Shown here one piece after another: positions 11,337-24,440 of a stretch of DNA of 64,000 bases; the stretch's first letter is position 1, and every line of letters begins with the position of its first letter. The DNA is taken from NCBI RefSeq assembly GCF_026230105.1, contig NC_079477.1, positions 5,399,001-5,463,000 on the forward strand. The letters are read 5' to 3'. Below the pieces are notes generated by a model, which was given only the letters and a program-made list of their open reading frames with translations, was not told the DNA's origin and made no database searches. A program made the translations under genes and the position numbers. The DNA comes from Diorhabda sublineata (Eukaryota; Arthropoda; Insecta; Coleoptera; Chrysomelidae).

Positions 11337-11829
11337 ACCATTGAGGGTTTGCCAAGGCCCAGCATTGGTCCAAGCTGAGCCCCGTCGTTCAAGTATGGCG
11401 GCTCCTATACGGGATATACTGCGCAAAAATCGAGCTGGATATTTTATATTCTTGTAAATTTTGCATCCCAAAGGAATTGCAGTAGATACGTGCATGAACA
11501 CAAATTTACAACCAATGTATTTTGCGTGTTTTTTAATTAATAAATGTACGGAAGTGGTTTAAAAATGAAAGCGTTGAACTCTTATAGCAGTGCTTTTACT
11601 GGCTTTAATACCGTTGTCGTTAGTAATAACGTTTACGACGATTTGAAATAGCGCGGATGGAGCAATTAGTGCACATCTGTTTACTAAAAAAGCATACAGT
11701 TGCATTTTCCTTCATTATTCTGAGTTCCTACCTAATGTCTCAACACATATCGAGTAAATTTACACAGTTAAAAAATTGCAAACATCTGCCCCAAGACTTG
11801 TTTGCTATTTCAATGAACAGAAGTGTACG

Positions 11830-12385
11830 TTGGAGACATAAAGAGTTGTCCTAAATAGACATCGCAACAGCCATAACACATACTCAAGATCGTTCAATAG
11901 TCCTGCCTGTAAGAAGAACCAGAGCATATAATGCGTCAATGAAAAATAACTTCTTTAGATAAGCTACAGGAAAGGTGATTTTTACACACCTACACTCGAC
12001 GAAGGAGCAGCCTGCATGCAGATATCGTTCGGAACTTGAGTACAATCATTGAAACTTTTTCGACTACTCCAGATATCGTTCCCATCTGTCTGTTGGGTGA
12101 ATATTGCTATGGAAAGAAAAACTACTCTCTTAGGAGACGTCTCAATTTGTGTCTGGGGATGCATATGCTATAATGGACGCTCTGACGGCGGTATGATATC
12201 GCGATAGGGTTATAGAGCCGATAATCGTGCTATTTGTTGGTGCAGTAGGTGCCAGAGAATGGCTACAGTACTCACCAGACATAAATTGCATTTAGGACGT
12301 TTGATCTGAAATATCCAGGCAGCTGAAACGACTTCTACAGCCTTCCCAAACTTTACAACAGCTGGCTAATTAGCTGCAAATAATT
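11830..12385 (+). pseudogene. Tc1-like transposase remnant
   Basis: Frames on the plus strand show THTQDRSIVLPVRR (HTH region, about 11880), then VWGCICYNGRSDGGMI (about 12150, the VWGG core block), then LQYSPDINCI (about 12260) and RQLKRLLQPSQTLQQLA, the Tc1 C-terminal block SPDLNPIEHLWD...PQ..QELA. The Glu of the DDE triad is not preserved in that block. Many stops and frameshifts are present. I infer an old, dead Tc1-family copy. Confidence 0.5.
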
Positions 12386-12839
12386 TGGAAGTAATTGTTT
12401 ATATATTGGTAACGTAGTGATAAAAATGATAATTAATCATTATTATTTTAGAAATGAATTTGGTTTTTTTTTTTGTCAAATAAGATCAATGAATAGATTT
12501 TAGCATATCGTCATTTAGCTAACAACACCGCTTAAGTCATTGTTGCCAGCTTTGCAGGAAACGGAAAAAACTGTCTATTTTGAAAAATCGGAGGAATTTA
12601 TCTGTTAATAAATAGCCTAGTTAGCGGTTGAGAAATTATTATTGATACTTATTTTAATAATTTACTTTATTTTAACTTATATTTCATGACTTGATATTTA
12701 TTTTGCAATTGAGCAGAATATGAACTCGACTGGAATGGCGCTCCTGCCATGGCTGGCAAACATTCGGGCGTTGTAACTAAATTAAAACAGAAAACATCAG
12801 GGAATTTTGTGGGATTCCCCTATATAATTTATCGGTAAT

Positions 12840-13690
12840 CATTGGAATCCAAATATTTAAAAATGGGTCATGTCATGCAACCTTTAATTAAAATTGTAAA
12901 TTTTATAAGGAGCAGAGAACTAAATCACCGACAGCTCAGGCAATTTTCACAAGATTTTGGCAAAAAGATTTCTTATTTCACCGAAGTTTGTTGGCTCAGT
13001 CGAGGAGTAGTTTTAGAAAGATTGTTTGCATTACGTGACCCTATTAAAGCTTTCATGCTAGAAAAAAAAGGAAACCAATTGATTATGACAATGATTGGTG
13101 GATTGATTGTGCCTTTTTGGTAGATATGAAGACTGATATCTATAAATTTACAGGCTAAAACTCTGATTTGAGGCTGTGGAAAAACCGAGTGAAAAATCAT
13201 TTCCCTCATTTAAAATCATTTGGCAGAGTGAACCAAAAAAATTGGATGATTATTCTCAACTTCTGCAAAATTTGATTACGGAATTCATCAATCGTTTTGA
13301 AGACTTTCACAAAATGAATGAAACGGAATTCCCAATTTTCAACAATCCATTCAATTTTGAAGCTTCACAGGCACCAGTTCAGTTCATTTGCATTCAGTTG
13401 ATAGATCTTTAATCGGACAGTATTTTGAAAGAAAATTTTAATACGATTAACGCTCTTACATTTTATACACAATATTTCAAGAGTTGGAATAATTACCCGG
13501 AATTAAAAAAGCATGCAGCACGTATTCTCAGCACGTTTGGTTACACCTATTTATGTGAGTAGCTGTTTTCCGACATGAAAATAAATAAGAACAAACATTG
13601 CACAAGACTTACGAATGAACATCTCTAATCAATTCTTAAAATAACTAAAACGAATATGATACCTGAGCTTGTCAAAAATAAGGTATCCTG
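12840..13690 (+). pseudogene. hAT-like transposase remnant (GTF2IRD2/ZBED5-like family)
   Basis: Open stretches read VMQPLIKIVNFIRSRELNHRQ and SYFTEVCWLSRGVVLERLFALRD, then LQNLITEFINRFEDFH and APVQFICIQLIDL, then a C-terminal block KKHAARILSTFGYTYLCE with the end of the hAT dimerisation domain (MKINKNKH, RLTNEHL). The order and motifs (FIRSRxLNHRQ, WLSRGxVLERxxxLR, FGxTYxCE) match the transposase-derived family seen in GTF2IRD2 and ZBED5-like proteins. Stops near 13124, 13158 and 13412 and inside the C-terminal block split it. The BED finger is missing. Confidence 0.7.
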
Positions 13691-14566
13691 ATACTCGAGT
13701 TCAACATAATTACCAAATATCTTTTATAACTTTGATATGATTTTTAACAACCGTATATTATATACTTATATAATTTAATGAATAAAATGTTATAATAATT
13801 CCATCTGGTCCACCTATTAATTCAAAATTTAATATATGGCCCTCTGCAAAATTGAGTTTGACACGTCTGAGTTAAACGATTGATAAAATATTGAAAGGAA
13901 ACTTTTAGTGATATTCATCTATACATACAAAACAAAAAAGAAATCGAATTGTTCCAATGATTTCGTATAGTACATTGGTATTTTAACGAGCTGTAAGTGA
14001 TGAATTATTTGCATGGTCACATACAATTACAAGGAATTTGTTGTCAATTGCCACGTGATATCGCCTCGTTATGTATATATGTCGTTAACATTATCGATCC
14101 GTCTAGTCATTGTGCAGTAACCATTCGAAAAACTTCATTATTGAATAAGTTTCAAACTTTTGTATTTAAGTTAGCAACATACTGGTGTGTTAGTCAACAT
14201 ACTTATAAAGTAACTGAATATCAATTTATGCTAGAAACTGGCATTTTTACAAAATTAATAGTAGAAAAAAGAATTAGTATGATTCGTATGAAAGCTTGAA
14301 TAAAAACAAAAGCTAGAAAAATTTAATTAGTATTCAAAAGTCCTTTTTTCACTTAAATCTCGCTAATATAATTTGGAGAGTGAAACTGAACGGTTGTCAC
14401 GTTGTCTACTAGAGTTTACAGATGACGTGATAGCAGTGGCAACTCCTGAACAAAAACGACGATGTTACAATCCATTTCTTAAAAATTAATTCCACCCTAA
14501 GTTTTTTTCGGTTTACAAATTTTGTAATGGATATCATTAAAAAAACTCATGGAATTTAGCAATTCA
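13691..14566. other. No feature recognised
   Basis: An open frame of 100 codons (13997-14296, plus strand) is present. I do not recognise its protein and it lacks any flanking gene structure. The rest is AT-rich spacer. Confidence 0.3.
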
Positions 14567-14990
14567 ACGTGCAATGCAATGCAATACGCAATATTTCTTG
14601 TTCAAAATCATGTGCAGATGAAGTTCATCTGATTGTTTTATGCAAGATCTTAACATTATCGGTTTTGTGCCATTTTTATTGCTACAAGTTGCAATCTAGT
14701 TACTTTTGGCTTAACAGATCAGCTGACTTTCGTAAAACTTAGCTTTATTTTCATTGTCAAACTAGGTACAATATATTAGATAAAATTTGAGGTTAGGAAT
14801 TTGTTTACTTTTCTTGTTTACAGAGGTTTGCATGCAATTTCTGGCACGTTGTATTGCATTATGTCAAGCTGCCTTAAGAAACATTTGTCGCGGGAATTGT
14901 TGCTATAGTTACCAACATATTAATCTGAAAAGTAAGACTTTTCGGAAGTGGAATCGTCAATTAATTATTATTGCTGTAACGAGTTGTACA
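14567..14990. repeat. Dispersed repeat, copy 2 (related to 4285-4830)
   Basis: It begins CAACGTGCAATGCAATGCAA like copy 1 and keeps the same order of shared blocks, with small indels between them. Copy 1 is inside an FGGY intron and this copy is intergenic, which supports a mobile origin. Confidence 0.55.
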
Positions 14991-15797
14991 ATAAAATAAT
15001 CTTCATCACGTTCCACACATATAACGATGTATGTCAACGGATGTTTTCAATCACTACCACACTTCAAGTAGGTGAACGATCATATTTACGTAGTTTTGCT
15101 TCAATGTAGTCCAAACCATTTCACACACAATAATACGGTGACAGTATCAATAAGATATGTCCATGAGTCTGAAGTTGGATTTTCTGAAATCATTGGTGGT
15201 ATTCATAGTGAACACACTGTTTGCACTACCATTACATCTACTTATTTACACGCGTTTTGATTACAGAGTTATCTTTTTCAAAAACTGAGGTATTTTTGAG
15301 GCTGGCTTTTTTACCCCAACGCACAGGTTCATTGGCGCGGAATATATTTTGATTTTACTTTAAAGTAAATCAGTTAAGAATCAAAAACTTGCAAATTATA
15401 ACAGCTTTTGCTTTATTTTTTTTCTGTTTTGTTAATATTTATCTCAACGCTCAAAACGTTGAGTATAGTTCTTCCAATATAAATTACAGAAGACAGTTAT
15501 GCAAGGAACAATCAATATTTTATAAACATGCACGGCATTCATACCAAATTAAGAGATGAAAAATAATGTTTACTCCCCGTATAAAATCGGTAAACATCTA
15601 ACAAACCGTCAGTGGACTCATCATCTCCACTGTTTACCAATGAAAACATCTAATCTATTAGCCGAAGCTGTCGGAAGACGTATGTACACAATTTCTTTGA
15701 TGTCTGCGATAAGCAGTGGCGTGGCCTGGCGAGATTTATTTAATTCAAAAATTTCTTTATATGAATATAAATATGGCGTTCTTTAGACCATGGGCGA

Positions 15798-16310
15798 ATG
15801 AAGACAATGGAATTGCACAGTGTAGGGAGAATAAAGAAAAAGCAAGTTATTTTAAATATATTCGAATGTTTAAAAAAGGAAAATATTCCGCAATCTAATA
15901 ATGCAATCATAATAAGAATTGTTGAATTAACTAGAGTAAATAAATTTTCCATTTATCGAGTAGTAACGAAAGGGGTTGCTGCGAATCATTCGGAGAACCG
16001 AAAAACATGTAAAGAAAAACTGAAATCAGTTGACAAAGCTACGCAAGATTTTATACGTAGGACAATTTATAGTTTATATAAGGAGAACACGGTTGCGACA
16101 TTAGAAGTAATACAGCAAAAGGTAGCAAATTATCCAGAATACAATTATACCAGTTTAGAAACGTTGGGTCCAGTATTATCAGAAAATGAATAAACGGATA
16201 GCAATATCCCAATGGTCAAGAATAGTTCGATGGCGACAAGATTATTTGCGTCAGATAAAACACTACCGAAGATCTAATAGACGATTGGGGTACAAAAAGG
16301 GCTCAGTTCA
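15798..16310 (+). pseudogene. IS630/Tc1-type transposase N-terminus
   Basis: An open frame encodes a helix-turn-helix region (AIIIRIVELTRVNKFSIYRV, about residues 35-55) followed by VDKATQDFIRRTIYSLYKEN and TLEVIQQKV. It continues after a stop near 16193 as IVRWRQDYLRQIKHYRRSNR. This layout matches the DNA-binding half of the insect IS630-like family whose catalytic domain begins with a YLDETW block. Here the catalytic part is missing and piggyBac sequence begins about 200 bp later. It is the same family as 32288-34590. Confidence 0.55.
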
Positions 16311-16532
16311 CGTCTGGTGTCCTATATAAACCAAACGTCTTGGAGGGCATTGGCATTAATCAAGGACGGCCACTACTCCGATCGGAATGATGTGTATGAT
16401 TAATTTTTACGTACCAATATGCAGTCGGCGTTAGCGAGGGTATGTTGAACATGCTCCAGCGTCTTTCTAAAAACATTTGTAAAACACGTGATTAGTTGGT
16501 TACGCGTTTTTTTATTGTTTTTGTCGCTGAAC

Positions 16533-18063
16533 ATGGATGCCCAGCTGGACCTTCTGAACTGCAGAAAAAAAGGGCGATTGTTCGGAAAAACTCACAGATG
16601 AAGAACTATTGCAGTGTTTAAAAGATAGCATTGGTTACGAATATTTGTCGGAATCGGAAGGTGAAGATTATCTCTACGAATCAGAGGTAGAAAGTGATTC
16701 AAATGCAGATGGACATGATGATGACCAGTCGCAATCGACCGGCTTCGTCTGTAATTACTGGTCCAGCTCCGACTAATGCACAAGCAAAGTTGCAGTGGAC
16801 AAAAACAGGTACATTAAAACAATTCACGTTCAAGAAAAATTCAAAGAAAAGTTCAAGAGGTTTTAGTACCGGTTCCGGACAGAAGCATACCTATAGATTT
16901 TTTCAGCCTTATAATTGACGACACTTTTTCTATCGCAGATTGTAGACCAGTCAAATGATTATGCTATTCAAGTTTTTCTCAGCAAAGTCACGTACCACAA
17001 ATTGGAAGAACCTGACGGTTCCAGAATTGAAAATTTTCATAGGTCATATAAGTACTATTTAACTTACACGTGTAAATGACTACTGGAAAACGGACCCGCT
17101 CTTCAATACACCCATTTTCCAGAAACATATGTAAAGAAATAGATTTCTTCTCGTCTTGAGGTCTACACTCTACATTTTACATCTACCATCACTAAAGCTA
17201 ACGATCGTTTCGGCAAAATAAGATCTGTGGTCGAATCTATGGTGATATGGCGAGGGCCTTCACAATTCAAACAAAACATACAAAATAAACTTCACAAGTA
17301 CGGGATAAAGCAGAACCTGATGGATTGGTGCTGAAATTCCGCATGTATGAAGGTTCATCAGATGAATATGGCGGTACTGGACATACAACCAAAATAGTTA
17401 TGCACTTGCTTGAACATAAGTTTGGTTAAGGACACGTGGTTAACCTCGACTACTTTTACAATAGTGTTGACTTAGCTAAAAGGTTGCTGGAAAATGACAC
17501 CTATTACACCGGCACCCAATGAAGTGAGCGTAAGCCCTACACACAAGACGTCATGAAGGCGAAATTAAAACGTGGAGAAAAGAAACTGAAAACCCTAAAG
17601 CCATTTTAAACTATAATAACTTTATGTCAAGAATGGATCGCCAGGATCAAATGATGTCGTACTATCTTTGCAATAGAAAAATGATAAGGTTGGTACAAAA
17701 ACTTTTCATTCATGTTCTGTAAATGAGTTTGACTAATACATACTATCTACATACAAAGACTCTGGTGGTCGTCGCCTACGTTTGTGTGATGATGTAGTTG
17801 TCCGTCCTCCAAATCAACAAAAGAATCCGAATGCTCGACATTGTCTTTCAAAAATTGAGAAAACAATGAGGGGGCGTGCTGAAACCAAAATAGTGTCTAG
17901 GAAGGAATTTAAAACCTGCAGGCAAAACAAATTGAGGAAACAGACGACGTTTGAATGCAATCAATGACCTAGGAATCCTGGTTTTTGTGTAAAGTGCTTT
18001 GAAGACTTTCAATGTAGTTCTTTTCAGTCTGGTATTTCCTATATTTTTTGCCACTTGTTTATG
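16533..18063 (+). pseudogene. piggyBac transposase pseudogene
   Basis: It starts at ATG 16533 with MDAQLDLLN and an acidic N-terminus (SESEGEDYLYESEVESDSN). The DDE core follows with DYAIQVFLSKVTYHK, VVESMVIWRG and VVNLDYFYNSVDLAKRLLE, where the Asp matches the family DN-F-YTS block. After KNPNARHCLSKIEK it ends in a Cys-rich tail (ETKIVSRKEFKTC, FECNQ-stop-PRNPGFCVKCFED) resembling the piggyBac C-terminal zinc-binding region. There a Cys codon appears to have become TGA (17965-17967). Many frameshifts are present. I could not fix the TTAA-flanked ends. Confidence 0.8.
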
Positions 18064-19479
18064 TGATTTTCAATTACCTGGTTATTCACCGTAAACTAAG
18101 CATGTGATTTTCTATTGTAGGTATAAAAACTTGCTACTTTTGGTGTGATATTTATTCGCTTTGAGAAATTTTATTTATGTTGTTTTGGTTTTTTATGATT
18201 ATTTACCCGTTTTGTGTTGGTTATATTCAAATAAAGGTTTATGGAATAATTAGAATGTGTTTTTTTCGTAATGCTGCTAAAATTTATAGGTAAGGTAATG
18301 AAACTATAATTCACATAATTTATGACATAAATAAAGGCAACAAAACAAATAAAACTTAATGGCGTTTGAGAGTGCCTCAAAAATATAGTCGACAGTCAAC
18401 CTGTTAATTCATTCCACGATTATAACGCTCTGGACTAGGTGGAACGGGGAAGGTCGTGGTCGTAAACGTGATTGTTGTGAGTGCTTAGTGAAATACTCTC
18501 CAAGGAAGAAAAAATACCTAATCATTAGAACTCCAAAAAACTAAATTAAATTAGAACTTTAGATAAGTACTTAATATATATTTCTGATTACAGAAAATGT
18601 TATATAATAGACAAAACAACGAGAGTGTCAATTATTTGTAACTCAGTTGATAGTTTTTAATCGATTCCATTATATAACAATTACAAAATTTGACAATAGC
18701 GAATAATTCTTCGTTTTAACGGTTCATTTTCTATTCAGATTACAGAGTTCTAAGCAATTATACAAAACGATACCGATGAGGCAAATGTACTTGATTTTTT
18801 CAACATCTATGCATTAATTAATGATAAAAGAGATATTTAATCTATTAGTTTAAACGATTCCCCATGTTTTATTACTTTTATAAGAACGATGACATCGAAT
18901 TGTAGTAAATAAGCGTTTTAAAAAATGGAAATAAGAGGAATAAACTCATATCATTATTATGGCCACTAGATTAAGATATTTTGTGATTTATACTTGTGCG
19001 TAGTTCTCAAAAACATTCAATATTTATCAAAATACTATAAAAAATAGCTGTTCAAGACACAAAGTACAAAATTTTACGGACTATGGCGGTGTGCCAGCTA
19101 AAACACATGCCTGACACGCCATTTCGTCTATATGTCATTTGAACGTATACAAATACTGATGAATATAATCGAGCTTGTTTAATAAACAGAATTCATTTTA
19201 CAAGTATCATCTACGTTTCTACAATCCTTTCTTTTATTATATATAATTGTGCTAATATCTCCTTCCGTTGGATAGTGAGATGAAGTGTTTTCCAGTTCAT
19301 TTCCATCAGTTTCTGATACGTTCCAGATGCTTTTTGGGGTCCGGCGTTGTCGCAGATGAAACAATCTCGTCGTTCACATTTATACTGAAGCTTAACTTGA
19401 TGTGTTGATTGTTTGACGTAAGGGATCTACGGAAATGAGACGCCCTTCAAATTCCAAAAGCCTGCAGATGACTGAGTTT
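18064..19479. other. No firm feature
   Basis: AT-rich. A minus-strand frame (19179-19364) has balanced, protein-like composition (YPTEGDISTIIYNKRKDC) and could be a terminal exon or transposon tail, but I recognise nothing. Confidence 0.3.
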
Positions 19480-19860
19480 TGGATTTCACGGGTTTTTTAT
19501 CACTTTTCTGAACTCCATACTATCACTCTATTTCTTTGTCACAAATCACAATTTAATGCAAAAAACTCACCCATCTTCTTCAAAACAAGTTCGAAGAAAT
19601 TGATTTGATAACAATTTTGTAACTCCACATGTTGAGATTTTTCTGAAGCCCAAGTACTTTTTATTGATTTATTGGACACTTCCATAGCTGACACCAAGTA
19701 ACTCCATAATTTGATTTACTGTGAAGCGGTTGATTAGCTCACGGATACGTGCGATGTTTTTATTAAAGATACTGGTGCGGGTACGAAAGGAATATCTTGA
19801 TTGAATTTCTTCCACCAAAGTAAACCAGCAGTATATTTCGCCCAACAAACACAGACACAA
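19480..19860 (-). pseudogene. Possible mariner N-terminal remnant
   Basis: The minus strand reads NIARIRELINRFTVNQIMELLGVSYGSVQ in two overlapping blocks, resembling the second helix-turn-helix of SETMAR-type mariners (E..ARVR..L..N...TV..IA..L.IS.GSV). A weakly mariner-like stretch (SDKKPVKSKTQSSA) follows after stops. The match is short and degraded. Confidence 0.35.
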
Positions 19861-21046
19861 ACAAGGGTTTATGTAGTTTCCTCACCCAACGACTTCAAAT
19901 ACACATTCACACATAATAAACCATTGTCAGCCACGAAAGGTTTGATTATATTTGATCGACCCTCGTATACAAATATACATAACAAATACAAGGTTGTGAT
20001 ATTGTGGTTAGTTCTTAATAACATTTAAGTCAAATATGCTTATAAATCCTTTGTCTTAATCTCTATAAGCTATTAAATTGATCCTTTTCATCTGAAAGTT
20101 CTTGATTCATAAAATGTAAATGTTTTCCTAAAACCTTTATAACCTTAATGTTTTGTCCGCTTTATTAATAACGTATTACTAAGTAATACCTCATTTCTAT
20201 TGATTTAAATACCTTGTATATTTGTTATACCGTTTTTCGAAATAAAATTTTTCGCTTTAGATATAATACACAAAACAGAATTGTAAATATGAGAGGTATT
20301 GATAAACATAATTCAAGGTTTTATTCCTATATTTAAAATAAATCTTAGACGTTTTTACTTTCTGCTGTCATTGTAACAATACATGATAAGATTCAATTTA
20401 ATATTCAACTACTGATTTTTATAATAACCAATTATTGACACAGTTTCTGTTGGAGCAAAGTTAATACGCAGTCGCGACACGCTACAATCGTAGAGAGCTT
20501 TGCTTCGAAACGTCCGCGCTGTTGACACATCTGTAGAATTAACAGATAATTTACAGAATTTTATTTCTGAATCTATCACTGTTCAGTTCAGGGCTGACGC
20601 GACCCATTTGCATTGCTATATCGCCCCTCCGTTCAAATAGTATCATAAGTCAAGAAACTATTGAGTAATAAAATTTTGAAATTAATTCCAACTTTATTAT
20701 TCAATTTTCCGATGATAACTCTGAAACTGACATTGTTACCGCAATGGCAAGTATTTATATGACGTTTTATTTGAGATAAGATTTTCCAGTTTTCTACCAA
20801 TAATACAATAAAAGAGATTTTTAAATTTTTTCAGTTATAACGCTGTTTGAGGGGAGTGTATGAATATCTTTCAATTTTAAACAGATTCATATTTACACTT
20901 CATTCAATGACGGTGACAAAAGAAATATGATGCACTATTGTTTCTCTGTGTTATTATCTATTCGTCAGGGGATTTATTACAAAGTGTGGTTATAATTTCT
21001 GATATTTTAAATATTGTAGCAAATTCTTCTTCAGCGTCGAATCTTA

Positions 21047-21050
<4 letters not shown>
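19861..21050. other. No feature recognised
   Basis: AT-rich with a slightly GC-richer patch at about 20460-20640. No coding or repeat assignment can be made. Confidence 0.3.

Positions 21051-21077
<27 letters not shown>
21051..21077. repeat. CT dinucleotide microsatellite
   Basis: An uninterrupted run of about 13.5 CT units. Confidence 0.95.
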
Positions 21078-21080
<3 letters not shown>

Positions 21081-23424
21081 CCTTTGAGGTTATGAGAGAG
21101 TCTTGGGAGCTTTTAAACCGCGCTAGGAGAGGGCCGGACCGTCACGTATATAAGTTTAGCGAGGTTCTTAATCACAGAGGAGCTCAGAAGTAGGAAAAAC
21201 CAAATTTATAAAATTGCTTTTTGTATCAGAAGAGAACTATGATTATACTGCAGTTCAAAGACTGAATATAAAATCAATGCAGAATATGAGGAATTATCTT
21301 CACAATTATCCAATTTAATGAACCAACTAGAAAATAATAAAACTCATACCAGAAGATGTTGTGACATTTACTTGAATGTATTTAAGTATCCGAATTTTGC
21401 GAGGCTCAAGTTTATTCTCTCTCAACGTAGAGATAATAGAGAAAGCACATCCCATTCCCAAGAATATGAATTATAGCTCCACTCAGAACCGTCATAGAGT
21501 ATTTGAGTCATAGTCGAATTATCAACTGCTATTATCTTCGTTCAAAGAAACAATGCCACATGGCTCAGTTAAGTTCAAAAGTTACATAGAGGGTAATTGT
21601 GTTTCGTACCACACTCATGCAAATGCAAGGACTCTTCCACGAAAAAAAGGGCGATCTACTTTCATTAACCATAGACAAACCATTTTTGTGACGTAACAAG
21701 CGTATAGCCCATCTTATGAAGACTTTTATCTTGACATTGACATTTAACAATATTTTCCTCTCGAGAATTGACGATAGCATTTGACAGCTATATATTTTTT
21801 TCTGTGTTATTATTTTTTTAAACTCGGTTGGTTCAGTGTTTTATGTCGTATGGAGTGTATAAACTTTGATGTGAAAGTAAGTTATTACAATTATACGTGT
21901 TTTATATATTCGCAGATGGCTTTTAAACTTCGAGTTTCCGTTTTTTCGGAACGGCGATATTAAAGTTCGTAGCAATGAATATTTCTGCTTGGAAGGCTTG
22001 GCAACAGCGATTGTCGACAGTCTAACGCTTTCGACGCGAACAACCTACGATCATCGTTTTATCAAAATAATTCGCGACGGTCTGTGTTGCAGCTTGCGGT
22101 GCATAGCACGTCAACAAATAATTGACGATCAACAAATGAACACCAACTTTTTGTCATCTACTCGTCGCTCCGGTAACTCGATATCTTTGCGGTGTACAAC
22201 AAGTGAGGAAGATTAAGTATACTACACAAAGAGCTATTGAACATCTTTGTTTTGTATCGTTAAACGTATAAATATCAAGTTAATAGTCGATTATAATCGT
22301 GTTATGAAAGGAAGTGTTTAGTGAACTGGAAAATATTGGTGTTTAAATTATGGTCAGTATCTCATTTTATTTAATAACACTATCAATTTGAGTTTGATTA
22401 TTACCTTTCAATTATATGTTAATGTTAACGTCATTATTATTAATAATTTTAATTGATAAATAATAGCAGCGTAATTATGGTTTATATTTACATAATATAT
22501 TTTTATTTTTTCTCAATTAATTTCATCATAATAAAATCAGAAATATTTAATATTGAAATAATTTCAATATTAAATATTTAAAATATGTTGTTCTCATGAA
22601 ACTTAGATATATGTTAGGTATAAGGAAATAGAATTTATTGAAAAAGTTCAAGTGCTAGTCGTTCATTATAAAGTTCTGTTGTTTGCTTTATTAAAAATCG
22701 ATTATCACTGACGAGCGATCGCCTCTTGATACTAAATTCATATGAAAGATGCATGAAAATTTGTTGTCTTTATGCGACATACCCCTGTAAACAGGCAAAT
22801 AGTGGTAAGAACTAGGGCAGGTGCAAATTCACAATAAAGGTTAGCGTGTGCTTTTTTCAAATTATCTCTCGATGTAGAATTTCCTTTGTTTATATTTATT
22901 GGGGCATTGACAATATGGTGGTGGAAGGGTTGAGTCATGCAAATGTCCATTACCGTTTAGGGTGGGTTTTTCTTTCTCTGCATATCATGTTCCTAGCGTT
23001 TCATTTTCACCTATTATTAATGGGGATATTAGTGACAGTGTTCCATTTATAATTTCTGATCATATCCTTCATACGAGGAAAACGTTACAAATTACAAATA
23101 AATAAGTAAATGTATCTAAATTATTTTTTGGCGTATCATCTCAATTTAGGATTTTATCAAAATTGGAAAGCATCTATATCAATTGTTATGTAATGAAAGG
23201 TCTTGAGGAAATTATCAGTTAACATAAAATTTATATTCAACTAAATATTGGCGATAAAAATATTTATAGGCATTAATTAATTAAAGATTGAGTGGATAAA
23301 ATATTTTTAAACACGTGTAAACATGTATATATTTCACGATTCTGATCCGAAGAACCAGAAAAAACTTATTAACTGGTACAAGGTTTACCCAATTAAAACA
23401 AAATCAACCAAAACTTATGAGGTG
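21078..23424. other. No firm gene; GC-richer patches and a TATA-like site
   Basis: At about 21110-21200 a GC-richer stretch contains CACGTATATAAG followed by a possible start region, which could be a core promoter or part of a retroelement LTR. A plus-strand frame (21989-22216) is open for 75 codons with little low-complexity sequence but matches nothing I know. The rest is AT-rich. Confidence 0.25.
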
Positions 23425-24440
23425 AGTATTTTTGATAACGCCAAAAAAAATAAGTTTTACATTTGACCTTACTTACGCGCATCGTTCGTTTTGAAATTGA
23501 AGCCATAATTTTTTTTCAAATTTTTAGTAAACTAATGCGAACGTTACTTAATAACGAACCTATTAACAAATTGTGATGTGATTGTGAAGAAAAAAAAACG
23601 CGTTTTAAAATCAAAGTCCCAAAAGTTCGTCAATTTTTCTTCAACTATTGAAAGAGCACATAAATATCGAATTCTTAGATACCTAGAGAAATTCCACACG
23701 GCCAAAATGCAAGGAATAACACATTTTAAAAATGCACCAAGAACGAATCAAAAGACAGTATGACAAATCTACATAGATTCATAGTACTTTCTTCTCAATA
23801 TTGCGGAAAACAGAGTGTAAAATACAAATTTGCTCAACTTTACAAATAATCAGAATTTGGCTTTACCATGTAGACAGTTAGTAAGAGGATAGGGGAGCGG
23901 GTAAAAATATTATAATTGATATGGATTTTAGCCAGAATGACTACCCCCAATACTTGAAATACATAATTCATTCGAGCACCGATGATATATCAAAAAAATG
24001 CCTATACTGTGGTGAACAAAACAAAAAAAACGTATTTCTTGTATAATTATGTATAATCACTACTAATGTTGACGTTATAAAAAATCCTTACATTATGATG
24101 TTTTATTATTGCGTTTCTTATTTTTAGTCCTTTGCAAAAATTCAGGAAAATTCCAACAAATTTTGAGGCTTTTATATAAAATCGAACGACGCGCATCAGC
24201 GATCAAACGTAAATTTTGAGAACTTTTTGGCGTTATTAAGAATACTTACGTCACAATTTTTTGTCAGTAGGCTCCTTATTGAGTGTCCTTTACAATAGTT
24301 GAAGAAAATTTGAAAAAATTTCGGGGCTTTGGTTTCAAAAAGAACGATGCGCCTCAGCACTCAGATATTGAGTTTATGATTTTTTTTGCGTTATAAAAAC
24401 TAATCACAATCTTTGGTCAATTGTTTTCTAATGAGATAAA
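23425..24440. repeat. Three-copy roughly 160-bp repeat, one inverted and two direct
   Basis: The inverted copy (about 23425-23590) and direct copies (about 24120-24270 and 24270-24430) share the order ACGT/CACAATTTTTTGT, TTGAAGAAAATTTGAAAA, GAACGA(C/T)GCGC(A/C)TCAGC and TTTTTTGGCGTTAT. The pattern suggests a decayed foldback element with tandem units in one arm. Confidence 0.5.

Noticed and set aside
13997..14299. 100-codon plus-strand open frame
   Set aside because: No recognised motif, no splice context and AT-driven composition. Kept only as a note in the gap entry.
19179..19364. Possible terminal exon of an unknown gene
   Set aside because: Protein-like composition but no acceptor or family match that I can defend.
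21051..21077. CRISPR-like or functional repeat
   Set aside because: It is a simple CT microsatellite. No spaced direct repeats of CRISPR type occur anywhere in the window, and the DNA is eukaryotic.
21989..22216. 75-codon open frame
   Set aside because: No family match and no conserved pattern visible.
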